Below are positions 1 through 4,863 of a stretch of DNA of 5,760 bases, one piece after another (position 1 is the first letter of the stretch; each line of letters opens with the position of its first letter). The stretch lies in contig JBOGZI010000217.1 of the NCBI GenBank assembly GCA_050697275.1, forward strand, positions 1 to 5,760, given 5' to 3'. A model generated the notes under the pieces. It saw nothing but the letters and a program-made list of their open reading frames with translations, was not told the origin of the DNA and did not search any database. Both the position numbers and the translations under genes were made by a program. Origin of the DNA: JBOGZI01 sp050697275. GTDB taxonomy: Bacteria; Actinomycetota; Thermoleophilia; Solirubrobacterales; 70-9.

Positions 1-1602
1 GCTGTCGACCTTGCACTCGAAGGTCGCGCCCGGCTCTACGGAGGAGAAGCCGAAGCTGGGCGAGGGGTTCGAGATCGTCGCTCCCTCGCCGAGGCCGGAG
101 GTGATCGTCGTCTCCGGCGGGGCCTCGCGCTCGAAGGCACCCATGTCGCACCCGGCGCCCTGGGGACGGAGGACGCCGCGCTGGTCGGTCGCCGGGCAGG
201 ACGGCCCTCCGGAGTTGAGCGCCGCGCTGCCGAGGGTCATGAGCGCATGGGTCTCGGTGGGGCCGCCGCTGTTCGCCAGCGGGTCGAGGAGCGGATCCTG
301 ACCGAGAACGTTCCCGGTGGTGTCGCCGCCGATCGGCTCGCAGGCCGCTCCGCTCTCGATCAGGTTGTAGCCCTGCGAGGTCACCGCGCCGAAGCAATCC
401 TCGTGCGGACCGGTGTTGTCGGCGAGGATCGTGCCGTGCAGGGTGACCGGTATCCCCCCGGCGCCCCCGCCGACATTGAGGCCGCCGCCCCCAGTCGTGG
501 TCGTATTGTCGGCGACCGTGGTGAAGTTGAGGGAGGTAGTGGCACCGCTCAAGATACCTCCTCCCTCTCCAGTCGCATCGTTCCCGCTGACGGTGCTGTT
601 GGTTACCGTCATCACCGAAGTTGGCGCTCCGCTGCCGTTGCTGATCCCGCCGCCCTCACCAGCCGTAGCGGAGTTGCCGCTGATCGTGCTGTTCTCGATC
701 GTCGTCGTGCCCTGGCCGGCGATGCCCCCGCCGCCGGGCGCCTGGTTCCCGGCGATTGTGCTCTCGGAGATCGTCACGTTGCTGACGCCTCCGCCGACGC
801 TCGCGATGCCGCCACCGCCTCCGGTTGCGCTGTTACCGCTCACGGTCACCCCGTCGAGCGTGATCGTCGCGGTCTGCGAGTCGACCGCGAAGTTCCTGAT
901 TCCCCCGCCGAAGTCACTCGTGTTGCCGCTGATGGTGCTGTCGGTGACTATCAGCGCGTTGAAGTTGAGAATCCCGACGTCCTCATTGCCCGAGATCGTG
1001 CTCCCGGTGATCGTTGCGTTCCCGCCGATCTGGACGCCCAACCCCCCGTTGTCGCGGACGGTTGAGTTCATGATCACGATGTCTCCGCCGGAGATCCCCG
1101 AGCCGGAGTTGGCGTCTATCGAGCTATCGAGGATCGTGTTCGCCCCGCTGACCCCGGAAAACCCGTTGGCGGTCGCGGTGACGTGATCCAACGTCAAGTG
1201 GCCTGAATTCAGAATGCCCGTCCCCGGGCTGTCGCGCACCGTCAGGTCCTGGATCCACACCGGATCAGGAACAGCCGGCCCGATGACCGAGACGTTGCCG
1301 CCCGCGATGATCGTCGAGGCCTGGCCCGCCCCGTCCACAGTGACCTCGTTGTCCTGGATTATCAGCTGCGAGAGGAGGTTGTAGGTCCCGGCTGGCACGA
1401 TGATCGTGTCGGCGCCGAGGCCGGGCTCGCAGGCGTCGGGCGACAGGTCGTCCTTAGCCGACTTGACCGCTTCTCTGAGCGAGCAGTCTCCATCGTTGTT
1501 CAGCTCGTCGACGGTGGTGTTGACGTTGATCTGCGCGGCGTGGGCCGGCGGTGCGGCGACCAACGCAGCCAGGAAGACGATGCCGATCAGCAGCCGTCCC
1601 AA
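1..1602 (-). CDS. Secreted right-handed beta-helix protein, CSLREA and choice-of-anchor Q domains (C-terminus off the left edge)
   Basis: Read on the minus strand from TTG at 1602, this frame stays open for 534 codons to the window edge. Residues 1-22 form a signal peptide (Arg, a hydrophobic LLIGIVFLAALVAA core, cleavage near PAHA|A). CSLREA is at residues 40-45. From about residue 60 to 400 come repeated beta-helix coils built on STISGN, TVSGN and TIAGN with GGGI turns, roughly one coil per 23-26 residues. Residues 444-491 (NSGGPTETHAL to DMGAFE, with a DQRG core) match choice-of-anchor Q domains. From about 496 an Ig-like repeat begins (TTITSG, PSFGFSS, TFECKVDS) and is cut by the edge. 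Such proteins are secreted or surface-attached; the ligand cannot be told from sequence. The start is uncertain: ATG at 1609-1607 has a good context but is one base out of frame. TTG at 1656 and ATG at 1821 are in-frame alternatives that put residues ahead of the signal peptide. Confidence 0.85.
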   Translation of the reverse strand, partial: MGRLLIGIVFLAALVAAPPAHAAQINVNTTVDELNNDGDCSLREAVKSAKDDLSPDACEPGLGADTIIVPAGTYNLLSQLIIQDNEVTVDGAGQASTIIAGGNVSVIGPAVPDPVWIQDLTVRDSPGTGILNSGHLTLDHVTATANGFSGVSGANTILDSSIDANSGSGISGGDIVIMNSTVRDNGGLGVQIGGNATITGSTISGNEDVGILNFNALIVTDSTISGNTSDFGGGIRNFAVDSQTATITLDGVTVSGNSATGGGGGIASVGGGVSNVTISESTIAGNQAPGGGGIAGQGTTTIENSTISGNSATAGEGGGISNGSGAPTSVMTVTNSTVSGNDATGEGGGILSGATTSLNFTTVADNTTTTGGGGLNVGGGAGGIPVTLHGTILADNTGPHEDCFGAVTSQGYNLIESGAACEPIGGDTTGNVLGQDPLLDPLANSGGPTETHALMTLGSAALNSGGPSCPATDQRGVLRPQGAGCDMGAFEREAPPETTITSGLGEGATISNPSPSFGFSSVEPGATFECKVDS

Positions 1603-1691
1603 AACGCATCGAGTCGGGACCCGATCTCGCTGCTCCCCCTTCGTTGGGCCGATCAAGCGCAGGTTCGCACCCCAGATCGCCGTGGTGCCCG

Positions 1692-1721
1692 ACGCTATGC
1701 CGCGCGAGGGGGCCGACGCAA
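1692..1721 (-). promoter_or_regulatory. Candidate promoter for the beta-helix gene
   Basis: On the minus strand, TTGCGT (1721-1716) and TAGCGT (1697-1692) are separated by 18 bases. They resemble a sigma-70-type -35 and -10 pair and lie about 90 bases before the TTG start. This is a match by eye only; the -10 is imperfect and no transcript start is known. Confidence 0.35.
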
Positions 1722-1748
1722 TGGGAGTTCTGGGTACGGGCAGCGGGG

Positions 1749-1764
1749 TGTCAGCGGGCTGACA
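1749..1764. promoter_or_regulatory. 16-bp inverted repeat in the divergent intergenic region, possible operator
   Basis: Two perfect 7-bp arms, TGTCAGC and GCTGACA, are separated by GG (core TGTCA-N6-TGACA). The site lies between the divergent beta-helix and DUF4160/DUF2442 genes, upstream of the candidate minus-strand promoter. The spacing and symmetry suit a dimeric helix-turn-helix regulator, but no specific family is identified. The rest of 1603-1850 shows no gene I can support. Confidence 0.35.
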
Positions 1765-1850
1765 TGCACTGGGTGCCGATCTCCAGACAGGTACCCGGGT
1801 GGCTCCTCGCCAGGGGTGCATAGCTCCGAGGCTTGCTGGCTTATCCCCGG

Positions 1851-1925
1851 GTGCCGACGATCAGCAGCCTCCGTGGGATCACGATCGCGATGTACTGGCG
1901 ACGTGCGGCGCGCCGGCGAGACACT
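1851..1925 (+). pseudogene. Remnant of a DUF4160 gene (N-terminal stub)
   Basis: From GTG at 1851 the frame reads VPTISSLRGITIAMYW and then RRAARRRDT. The first 16 residues match the usual start of DUF4160 proteins (PTIS-fh-GI-I-MYw). The next expected part, the HxPPHFH-type segment and the following domain of about 50 residues, is missing. The frame instead runs without a stop into the DUF2442 gene. The RRAARRR stretch after the Trp loosely resembles the DUF4160 C-terminus (NWxxAR...), so an internal deletion joining the two ends at a Trp codon is possible; that part is inference. DUF4160 genes often lie just upstream of DUF2442 genes, which supports the reading. Either this is a decayed gene, or a short N-terminal extension of the DUF2442 protein is translated from here or from TTG 1833. 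The stub is short, so the family call is moderate. Confidence 0.5.
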
Positions 1926-2225
1926 ATGGCCGATCCAGCCACTTCGATGACCGAGTTGACACCGGACATAGCCGAAGTCGCCGTCGTCAGCCACGGCGTT
2001 CTCGATCTGACCTTCGCCGACGGACTGAGCGGCAGGTTGGAAGTCCTCGGGCGCATGCACGGACCGGTGTTCGACGATGCGCGCACCCCCGAAGGCTTCA
2101 GGAAGGTCACGGTGGACCCCGAGGCCGGGACCGTGGTCTGGCCGGGCGGGGCTGACCTTGCCCCCGACACGCTCTACGAGCGGCTCCGGACCGGCGTCTG
2201 GCCCGAGCGAGACCCGGTCACCTGA
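1926..2225 (+). CDS. DUF2442 domain-containing protein
   Basis: A 99-residue protein from ATG 1926. The family signature is clear: a short beta-rich domain with LDLTFADGLSG at residues 26-36, GPVFDDARTPEGF at 46-58, and VTVDPEAGTVVWPGGADLAP at 61-80 followed by DTLYERL. DUF2442 proteins are small cytoplasmic proteins without an established biochemical activity. They often sit next to DUF4160 genes and have been suggested to be toxin-antitoxin-like, which is unproven. ATG 1926 is preferred because GGCGAG lies five bases upstream and the residues before it belong to the DUF4160 remnant. ATG 1947 would also keep the whole domain, and the same frame extends upstream to TTG 1833. The gene ends 77 bases before rpsP on the same strand, so readthrough into the ribosomal operon is possible. 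Confidence 0.8.
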   Translation: MADPATSMTELTPDIAEVAVVSHGVLDLTFADGLSGRLEVLGRMHGPVFDDARTPEGFRKVTVDPEAGTVVWPGGADLAPDTLYERLRTGVWPERDPVT

Positions 2226-2252
2226 CGTCCAAGCTGCGAGGTGGGCCTGCTT

Positions 2253-2272
2253 GGCGGCTCCGCGGAGCCGCC
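2253..2272. repeat. 20-bp perfect palindrome upstream of rpsP
   Basis: GGCGGCTCCG is followed directly by its exact reverse complement. In RNA this gives an 8-bp stem closed by a CGCG tetraloop. It sits 27 bases after the DUF2442 stop and 30 bases before the rpsP start. No T-run follows, so it is not a standard intrinsic terminator. It could be a pause or processing hairpin, an rpsP leader element or an operator. The rest of the 77-base gap shows no clear -10 box. Confidence 0.5.
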
Positions 2273-2302
2273 GCGGGTGCGCCCCGCCAACCTGCCCCGC
2301 CG

Positions 2303-2554
2303 ATGGTTCGCATCAGGTTGAGACGAGTCGGGTCGAACAAGAACCCGGTCTGGAGGGTGGTGGTCACCGACCGCCGCTCCCCGCGCGATGGCCGCATCAT
2401 CGAGACGATCGGCCAGTACAACGCGCAGCCCGATCCCTCGCTGATCGTGATCGACGAGGAGCGCGCCCGCCACTGGCTGGAGAAGGGGGCCCGGCCGACC
2501 AGGACGGTCGCGACCCTGCTGCGGACCAAGGGCATCGAGTCGGTCGGCTCCTAG
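2303..2554 (+). CDS. rpsP: 30S ribosomal protein S16
   Basis: An 83-residue protein of normal family length with the full S16 pattern. It has the basic N-terminus MVRIRLRRVGSNKNPVWR, VVTDRRSPRDGR at about residues 20-31, ETIGQYN, the IDEERARHWLEKGARPT segment at about 50-66, and the TVATLLRTKGI end. S16 binds 16S rRNA and stabilises the 5' and central domains during assembly of the small subunit. ATG 2303 is the natural family start; no strong Shine-Dalgarno sequence precedes it. It is the first gene of the operon visible here, and khpA begins 13 bases after its stop. In many actinobacteria ffh lies upstream, but here the upstream neighbour is the DUF2442 gene. Confidence 0.97.
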   Translation: MVRIRLRRVGSNKNPVWRVVVTDRRSPRDGRIIETIGQYNAQPDPSLIVIDEERARHWLEKGARPTRTVATLLRTKGIESVGS

Positions 2555-2567
2555 CCGGGGCGGCCGC

Positions 2568-2801
2568 GTGCGCGACCTGCTCGACTACCTCGCCCGCTCG
2601 CTGGTCTCCGAGCCCGAGGCGGTCGAGGTTCACGAGGTCGAGGAGATCGAGGGAGAGCTGGTGCTCGAGCTGGAGGTCGCCGACGACGACCTCGGACGCG
2701 TGATCGGGCGCGGCGGGCGGGTCGCCAACGCGCTGCGCACCGTGATGAAGGCCGCCGCCACCCGGGCCGAGAAGCGGGTCGTGGTCGACATCCTGGACTG
2801 A
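2568..2801 (+). CDS. khpA: KhpA-type KH-domain RNA-binding protein
   Basis: A 77-residue protein from GTG 2568, typical of the short single-KH family found after rpsP in Gram-positive bacteria. The N-terminus RDLLDYLARSLVSEPEAVEV is characteristic. The RNA-binding loop is GRGG at residues 47-50, within VIGRGGRVANALRTVMKAAA, and the protein ends VVVDILD as family members do. KhpA proteins bind RNA broadly, often as a complex with KhpB (Jag/EloR), and affect cell elongation and RNA regulation in some Firmicutes; the role in this lineage is inferred. The start is 13 bases after the rpsP stop and no better in-frame start exists. The next gene, trmD, follows after 21 bases, leaving no room for rimM, which commonly lies here. 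Confidence 0.95.
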   Translation: MRDLLDYLARSLVSEPEAVEVHEVEEIEGELVLELEVADDDLGRVIGRGGRVANALRTVMKAAATRAEKRVVVDILD

Positions 2802-2822
2802 CTGGTTCGGCGGGTCCCGGCC

Positions 2823-3482
2823 ATGCGCATTGACGTCTTCACCCTCTTCCCGGAGCACTTTCAGTGGTTCGTGGGGCAGCGGCACGTCGCCAACGCCCTC
2901 GCCGGGGGCTCGGAGATCCGCTTCCACAACTACCGGGAGACGACCCCGCTGAGCGCCGGCCAGGTGGACGACGCCCCCTACGGCGGGGGCGCCGGGATGG
3001 TGATGCGGGTCGACGTGGTCGACGCGGCGCTGGAGGCCGCCTACGGGAGCGACCGCGGGCTGGTCCGCAAGATCGGACTGACCGCGACCGGCCCGGTCTT
3101 CGACGAGGATCTCGCGACCGAGCTGGCCGAGGAACAGCACCTGGCGCTGCTCTGCGGGCGCTACGAGGGCTTCGACCAGCGGGTCGTCGACCATCTCGCC
3201 GACGAGGAGGTCTCGATCGGTCGCTACGTGCTCGCCGGCGGGGAGCTCCCGGCGATGGTGGTCTGCGACGCCGTGCTGCGCAAGCTGCCCGGCGCCCTCG
3301 GCGACGCGGAGAGCGCGGTCGAGGAGTCGTTCACCGAGGCGCTCGAGGGGCGCCCGGAGTACCCCCACTACACGCGCCCCGCCAGCTACCGGGGCTGGGA
3401 GGTGCCCGAGGTGCTGCTCTCCGGCGACCACGCGAAGGTGCGCGAATGGCGGCTGGCGCGAAGCCGCGAGCCGTCCGGCTGA
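2823..3482 (+). CDS. trmD: tRNA (guanine-37-N1)-methyltransferase
   Basis: A 219-residue SPOUT-family methyltransferase that uses S-adenosylmethionine to make m1G37 next to the anticodon, preventing +1 frameshifts. Visible family motifs are MRIDVFTLFPEHF (1-13), VDDAPYGGGAGMVM (48-61), CGRYEGFDQRV (111-121), SIGRYVLAGGELPAM (131-145, trefoil-knot cofactor region), PHYTRP (181-186), GWEVPEVLLSGDHAKV (191-206) and WR (209-210). Three oddities stand out. The protein ends nine residues after WR, so most of the C-terminal tRNA-binding helical part, usually about 45 further residues, is missing. The residue I align with the catalytic Asp169 of E. coli is Glu168 (SAVEESF against SATEDSF). The usual Asp of SIGDYVL is Arg134. 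No frameshift rescues the missing end in the other frames. ATG 2823 is the family start, with a weak GGCGGG about nine bases upstream. Confidence 0.95.
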   Translation: MRIDVFTLFPEHFQWFVGQRHVANALAGGSEIRFHNYRETTPLSAGQVDDAPYGGGAGMVMRVDVVDAALEAAYGSDRGLVRKIGLTATGPVFDEDLATELAEEQHLALLCGRYEGFDQRVVDHLADEEVSIGRYVLAGGELPAMVVCDAVLRKLPGALGDAESAVEESFTEALEGRPEYPHYTRPASYRGWEVPEVLLSGDHAKVREWRLARSREPSG

Positions 3483-3496
3483 GCGGCCGCCTCCGC

Positions 3497-3502
3497 TACG
3501 AT
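3497..3502 (+). promoter_or_regulatory. Possible -10 box upstream of rplS
   Basis: TACGAT fits the TANNNT -10 consensus and lies just after the trmD stop. No recognisable -35 is seen about 17 bases upstream. If used, transcription would begin near 3509, directly in front of the hairpin and T-run, making that element part of an rplS leader. This is weak evidence on its own. Confidence 0.25.
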
Positions 3503-3509
3503 TCCCGCG

Positions 3510-3535
3510 GCGCGGGCCCCGGGCACGCGCTTTTT
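3510..3535 (+). terminator. Hairpin with T5 tract between trmD and rplS (intrinsic terminator or attenuator)
   Basis: GCGCG at 3510-3514 pairs with CGCGC at 3526-3530. After a G-A mismatch, GC at 3516-3517 pairs with GC at 3523-3524, closing a five-base loop. Five T residues follow at once (3531-3535), the layout of a Rho-independent terminator. A competing stem, CCGGGC at 3519-3524 with GCCCGG at 3539-3544, cannot form together with it. It may reduce transcription from trmD into rplS, or act conditionally in a leader. Confidence 0.5.
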
Positions 3536-3550
3536 CACGCCCGGCGCACG

Positions 3551-3580
3551 CCGTTTACCGGCCGCTGAGGCCGAAACCGG
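3551..3580 (+). promoter_or_regulatory. Stem-loop at the rplS translation start
   Basis: CGGCC (3559-3563) and GGCCG (3569-3573) pair around a five-base loop. The stem extends outward as TTT with AAA and CCG with CGG across one- and two-base bulges, ending directly against the ATG at 3581. The GAGG at 3567-3570, the best Shine-Dalgarno candidate, lies partly in the loop and partly in the stem. The hairpin could therefore modulate L19 translation. Structure was judged by eye. Confidence 0.35.
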
Positions 3581-4171
3581 ATGATCAGCCAGATGAGCAC
3601 CGTCATCGACAGCCTCGAGCAGCGCGTGATCAAGCAGCGCCCCGCCTTCAAGGCGGGCGATCGCCTGCGCGTCCACTTCCAGGTGGTGGAGGGGAACAGG
3701 CGGCGGACCCAGGTGTTCGAGGGGATCGTCCTGAAGCGGCAGGGAAGCGGCGCCCGCGAGACCTTCACGGTTCGCAAGCACTCCTTCGGGGTCGGCGTGG
3801 AGCGAACCTTCCCGCTGCACTCGCCGAAGGTCGAGAAGATCGAGGTCGCGGCCCGCGGCGACGTTCGCAGGGCGAAGCTCTACTACCTGCGCGAGAAGAT
3901 CGGCAAGCGCGCCCGGGTTGCCGAGCGGCGCTGGGGCATCGAGGCGGACCAGCTGATCGCCGCCGAGGAGGCCGAGGCCGTCGACGCGGAGGGCGTCGCG
4001 ATCAGCGAGGCCCCGGCGGAGGTCGTCGAGCCCGAGGGCGAGGAGGGCGAGGAGACCGAGGGCGAGGGCGAGCCGGAGCAGCAGGCCGACCAGGAAGATG
4101 CCGGGCAGGCTGGGGACGAGAAGGCGGCCGAGGACGAGCAGGCCGCCTCTTCGAAGAAGGCAGAAGACTGA
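3581..4171 (+). CDS. rplS: 50S ribosomal protein L19 with long acidic C-terminal extension
   Basis: Residues 4-117 are a standard L19: SLEQRVIKQRPAFKAGDRLR (11-30), VVEGNRRRTQVFEGIV (35-50), FTVRKHSFGVGVERTFPLHS (62-81), and RGDVRRAKLYYLRE (92-105) ending in a basic GKRARVAERR. L19 lies at the 30S-50S interface of the ribosome. Usual family length is about 115 residues; this protein has 196. The extra 79 residues are rich in Glu, Ala, Asp and Gly, contain no Cys or aromatic residue, and look disordered. Their DNA contains a purine-rich GAGGGC-like stretch around 4029-4080. The tail is in frame, uninterrupted and ends at the TGA that overlaps the lepB start. ATG 3581 has GAGG ten bases upstream; ATG 3593 (MSTVIDSLEQ) is a plausible alternative closer to the family start. 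Confidence 0.96.
   Translation: MISQMSTVIDSLEQRVIKQRPAFKAGDRLRVHFQVVEGNRRRTQVFEGIVLKRQGSGARETFTVRKHSFGVGVERTFPLHSPKVEKIEVAARGDVRRAKLYYLREKIGKRARVAERRWGIEADQLIAAEEAEAVDAEGVAISEAPAEVVEPEGEEGEETEGEGEPEQQADQEDAGQAGDEKAAEDEQAASSKKAED
4155..4170 (+). promoter_or_regulatory. Ribosome binding site and CTG start of lepB, overlapping the rplS stop
   Basis: AGAAGG at 4155-4160 is followed after seven bases by CTG at 4168, whose last two bases open the rplS stop TGA (4169-4171). Spacing is ideal for a Shine-Dalgarno sequence. CTG is a rare but known bacterial start codon; it is chosen because the membrane anchor downstream is in this frame and no conventional start is available. Confidence 0.6.
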
Positions 4172-4779
4172 AGGTCCCCCGACCCCACACGACGCAGGGC
4201 GCGCTCCTCGAGCTCGTCGTAATCGTCGCGCTCGCCCTGGGACTCGCCCTGGGGATCCAGGCGCTGGTCGTGAAGCCGTACCAGATCCCCTCGGAGTCGA
4301 TGGAGCCGACCCTCGACGTCGGCCAGCGGGTGCTGGTGAATCGCTTCCTCTACCGCTTCACCGACCCGGATGTCGGCGACATCATCGTCTTCCACCCGCC
4401 GGCGGGCGCCGAGCGGGGCAACCAGTGCGGCATCCAGAGGCCGAGCGGCACCGCCTGCCCGGAGCCCACCGACGAGCGGGCGGACGTCAACTTCATCAAG
4501 CGGATCGTCGCCGGCCCCGGCGACAGGCTTCGGATCGAGAACGGGAAGCCGGTGGTCAACGGGGTGCCCGCCCAGGAGGACTTCATCCTGCCCTGCCGGC
4601 CCGGCGGAGAGTGCAATTTGCCGGGAGAGATCACCATTCCGCCTGATCATTACTTCATGATGGGCGACAACCGTGGGGAGAGCGACGACAGCCGCTTCTG
4701 GGGTCCCATCCCCCGAGACTGGATCATCGGCAGGGCCTTCGCAACCTACTGGCCGCCAAGGAAGATCGGGATCTTCTAG
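4168..4779 (+). CDS. lepB: Signal peptidase I, likely CTG start
   Basis: A type I signal peptidase (S26 family) that removes signal peptides from exported proteins at the outer face of the membrane. From CTG 4168 it is 203 residues. It has a basic tail, one membrane segment at about residues 13-35 (LLELVVIVALALGLALG), box B PSESMEPTL with nucleophile Ser44, FIKRIVAGPGD with general-base Lys111, and GDNRGESDDSRFWGP at 166-180. Four Cys (87, 97, 143, 149) lie in extracellular segments and could form disulfides. The frame has no ATG, GTG or TTG between at least 3961 and GTG 4270. Starting at 4270 would leave the catalytic Ser at residue 10 with no anchor. CTG 4168 overlaps the rplS stop as CTGA and has AGAAGG seven bases upstream, so it is the best start. 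It is translationally coupled to rplS by layout. Confidence 0.92.
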   Translation: MKVPRPHTTQGALLELVVIVALALGLALGIQALVVKPYQIPSESMEPTLDVGQRVLVNRFLYRFTDPDVGDIIVFHPPAGAERGNQCGIQRPSGTACPEPTDERADVNFIKRIVAGPGDRLRIENGKPVVNGVPAQEDFILPCRPGGECNLPGEITIPPDHYFMMGDNRGESDDSRFWGPIPRDWIIGRAFATYWPPRKIGIF

Positions 4780-4807
4780 CGGCCACCAGGCCGCTCCATT
4801 CAGGAGC
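4778..4807 (+). other. Two adjacent stem-loops after lepB
   Basis: AGCGGCC (4778-4784, starting inside the lepB stop codon) pairs with GGCCGCT (4789-4795) around ACCA, a perfect 7-bp stem. GCTCC (4793-4797) also pairs with GGAGC (4803-4807) around ATTCA; the two stems share three bases, so they compete. No T-run follows. They may mark RNA processing or partial termination between lepB and rnhB. A 12-bp GC palindrome (GGGCGG then CCGCCC) lies at 4837-4848. Confidence 0.4.
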
Positions 4808-4863
4808 GCAGGGCGAAGCCCGGAGCGACTTGTGGTGGGCGGCCGCCCTGTGGCCGCGATCTG

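Noticed and set aside
490..1020. Repeated DNA in the left third, considered as a CRISPR or tandem repeat array
   Set aside because: The repeats are degenerate, vary in spacing, and correspond to protein-level beta-helix coils rather than identical DNA repeats with spacers.
247..1186. Two overlapping plus-strand open frames across the beta-helix region
   Set aside because: Their low-complexity repeats (Pro/Ile/Val-rich or Ala/Asp/Arg-rich) are the antisense of the STISGN and GGGI codons of the beta-helix gene, which has a signal peptide and family domains.
1584..1868. 12-bp direct repeat CGATCAGCAGCC at 1584-1595 and 1857-1868
   Set aside because: About one 12-bp match is expected by chance in a window this size, and nothing at either copy suggests an attachment site or insertion.
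2397..3431. Minus-strand open frame (344 residues) opposite rpsP, khpA and trmD
   Set aside because: It is antisense to three confident housekeeping genes and has no family motif.
3483..3568. Alternative frame after the trmD stop, considered as a frameshifted TrmD C-terminus
   Set aside because: None of the frames encodes the basic RRPxLL-type end of TrmD, and the region instead holds hairpin structures.
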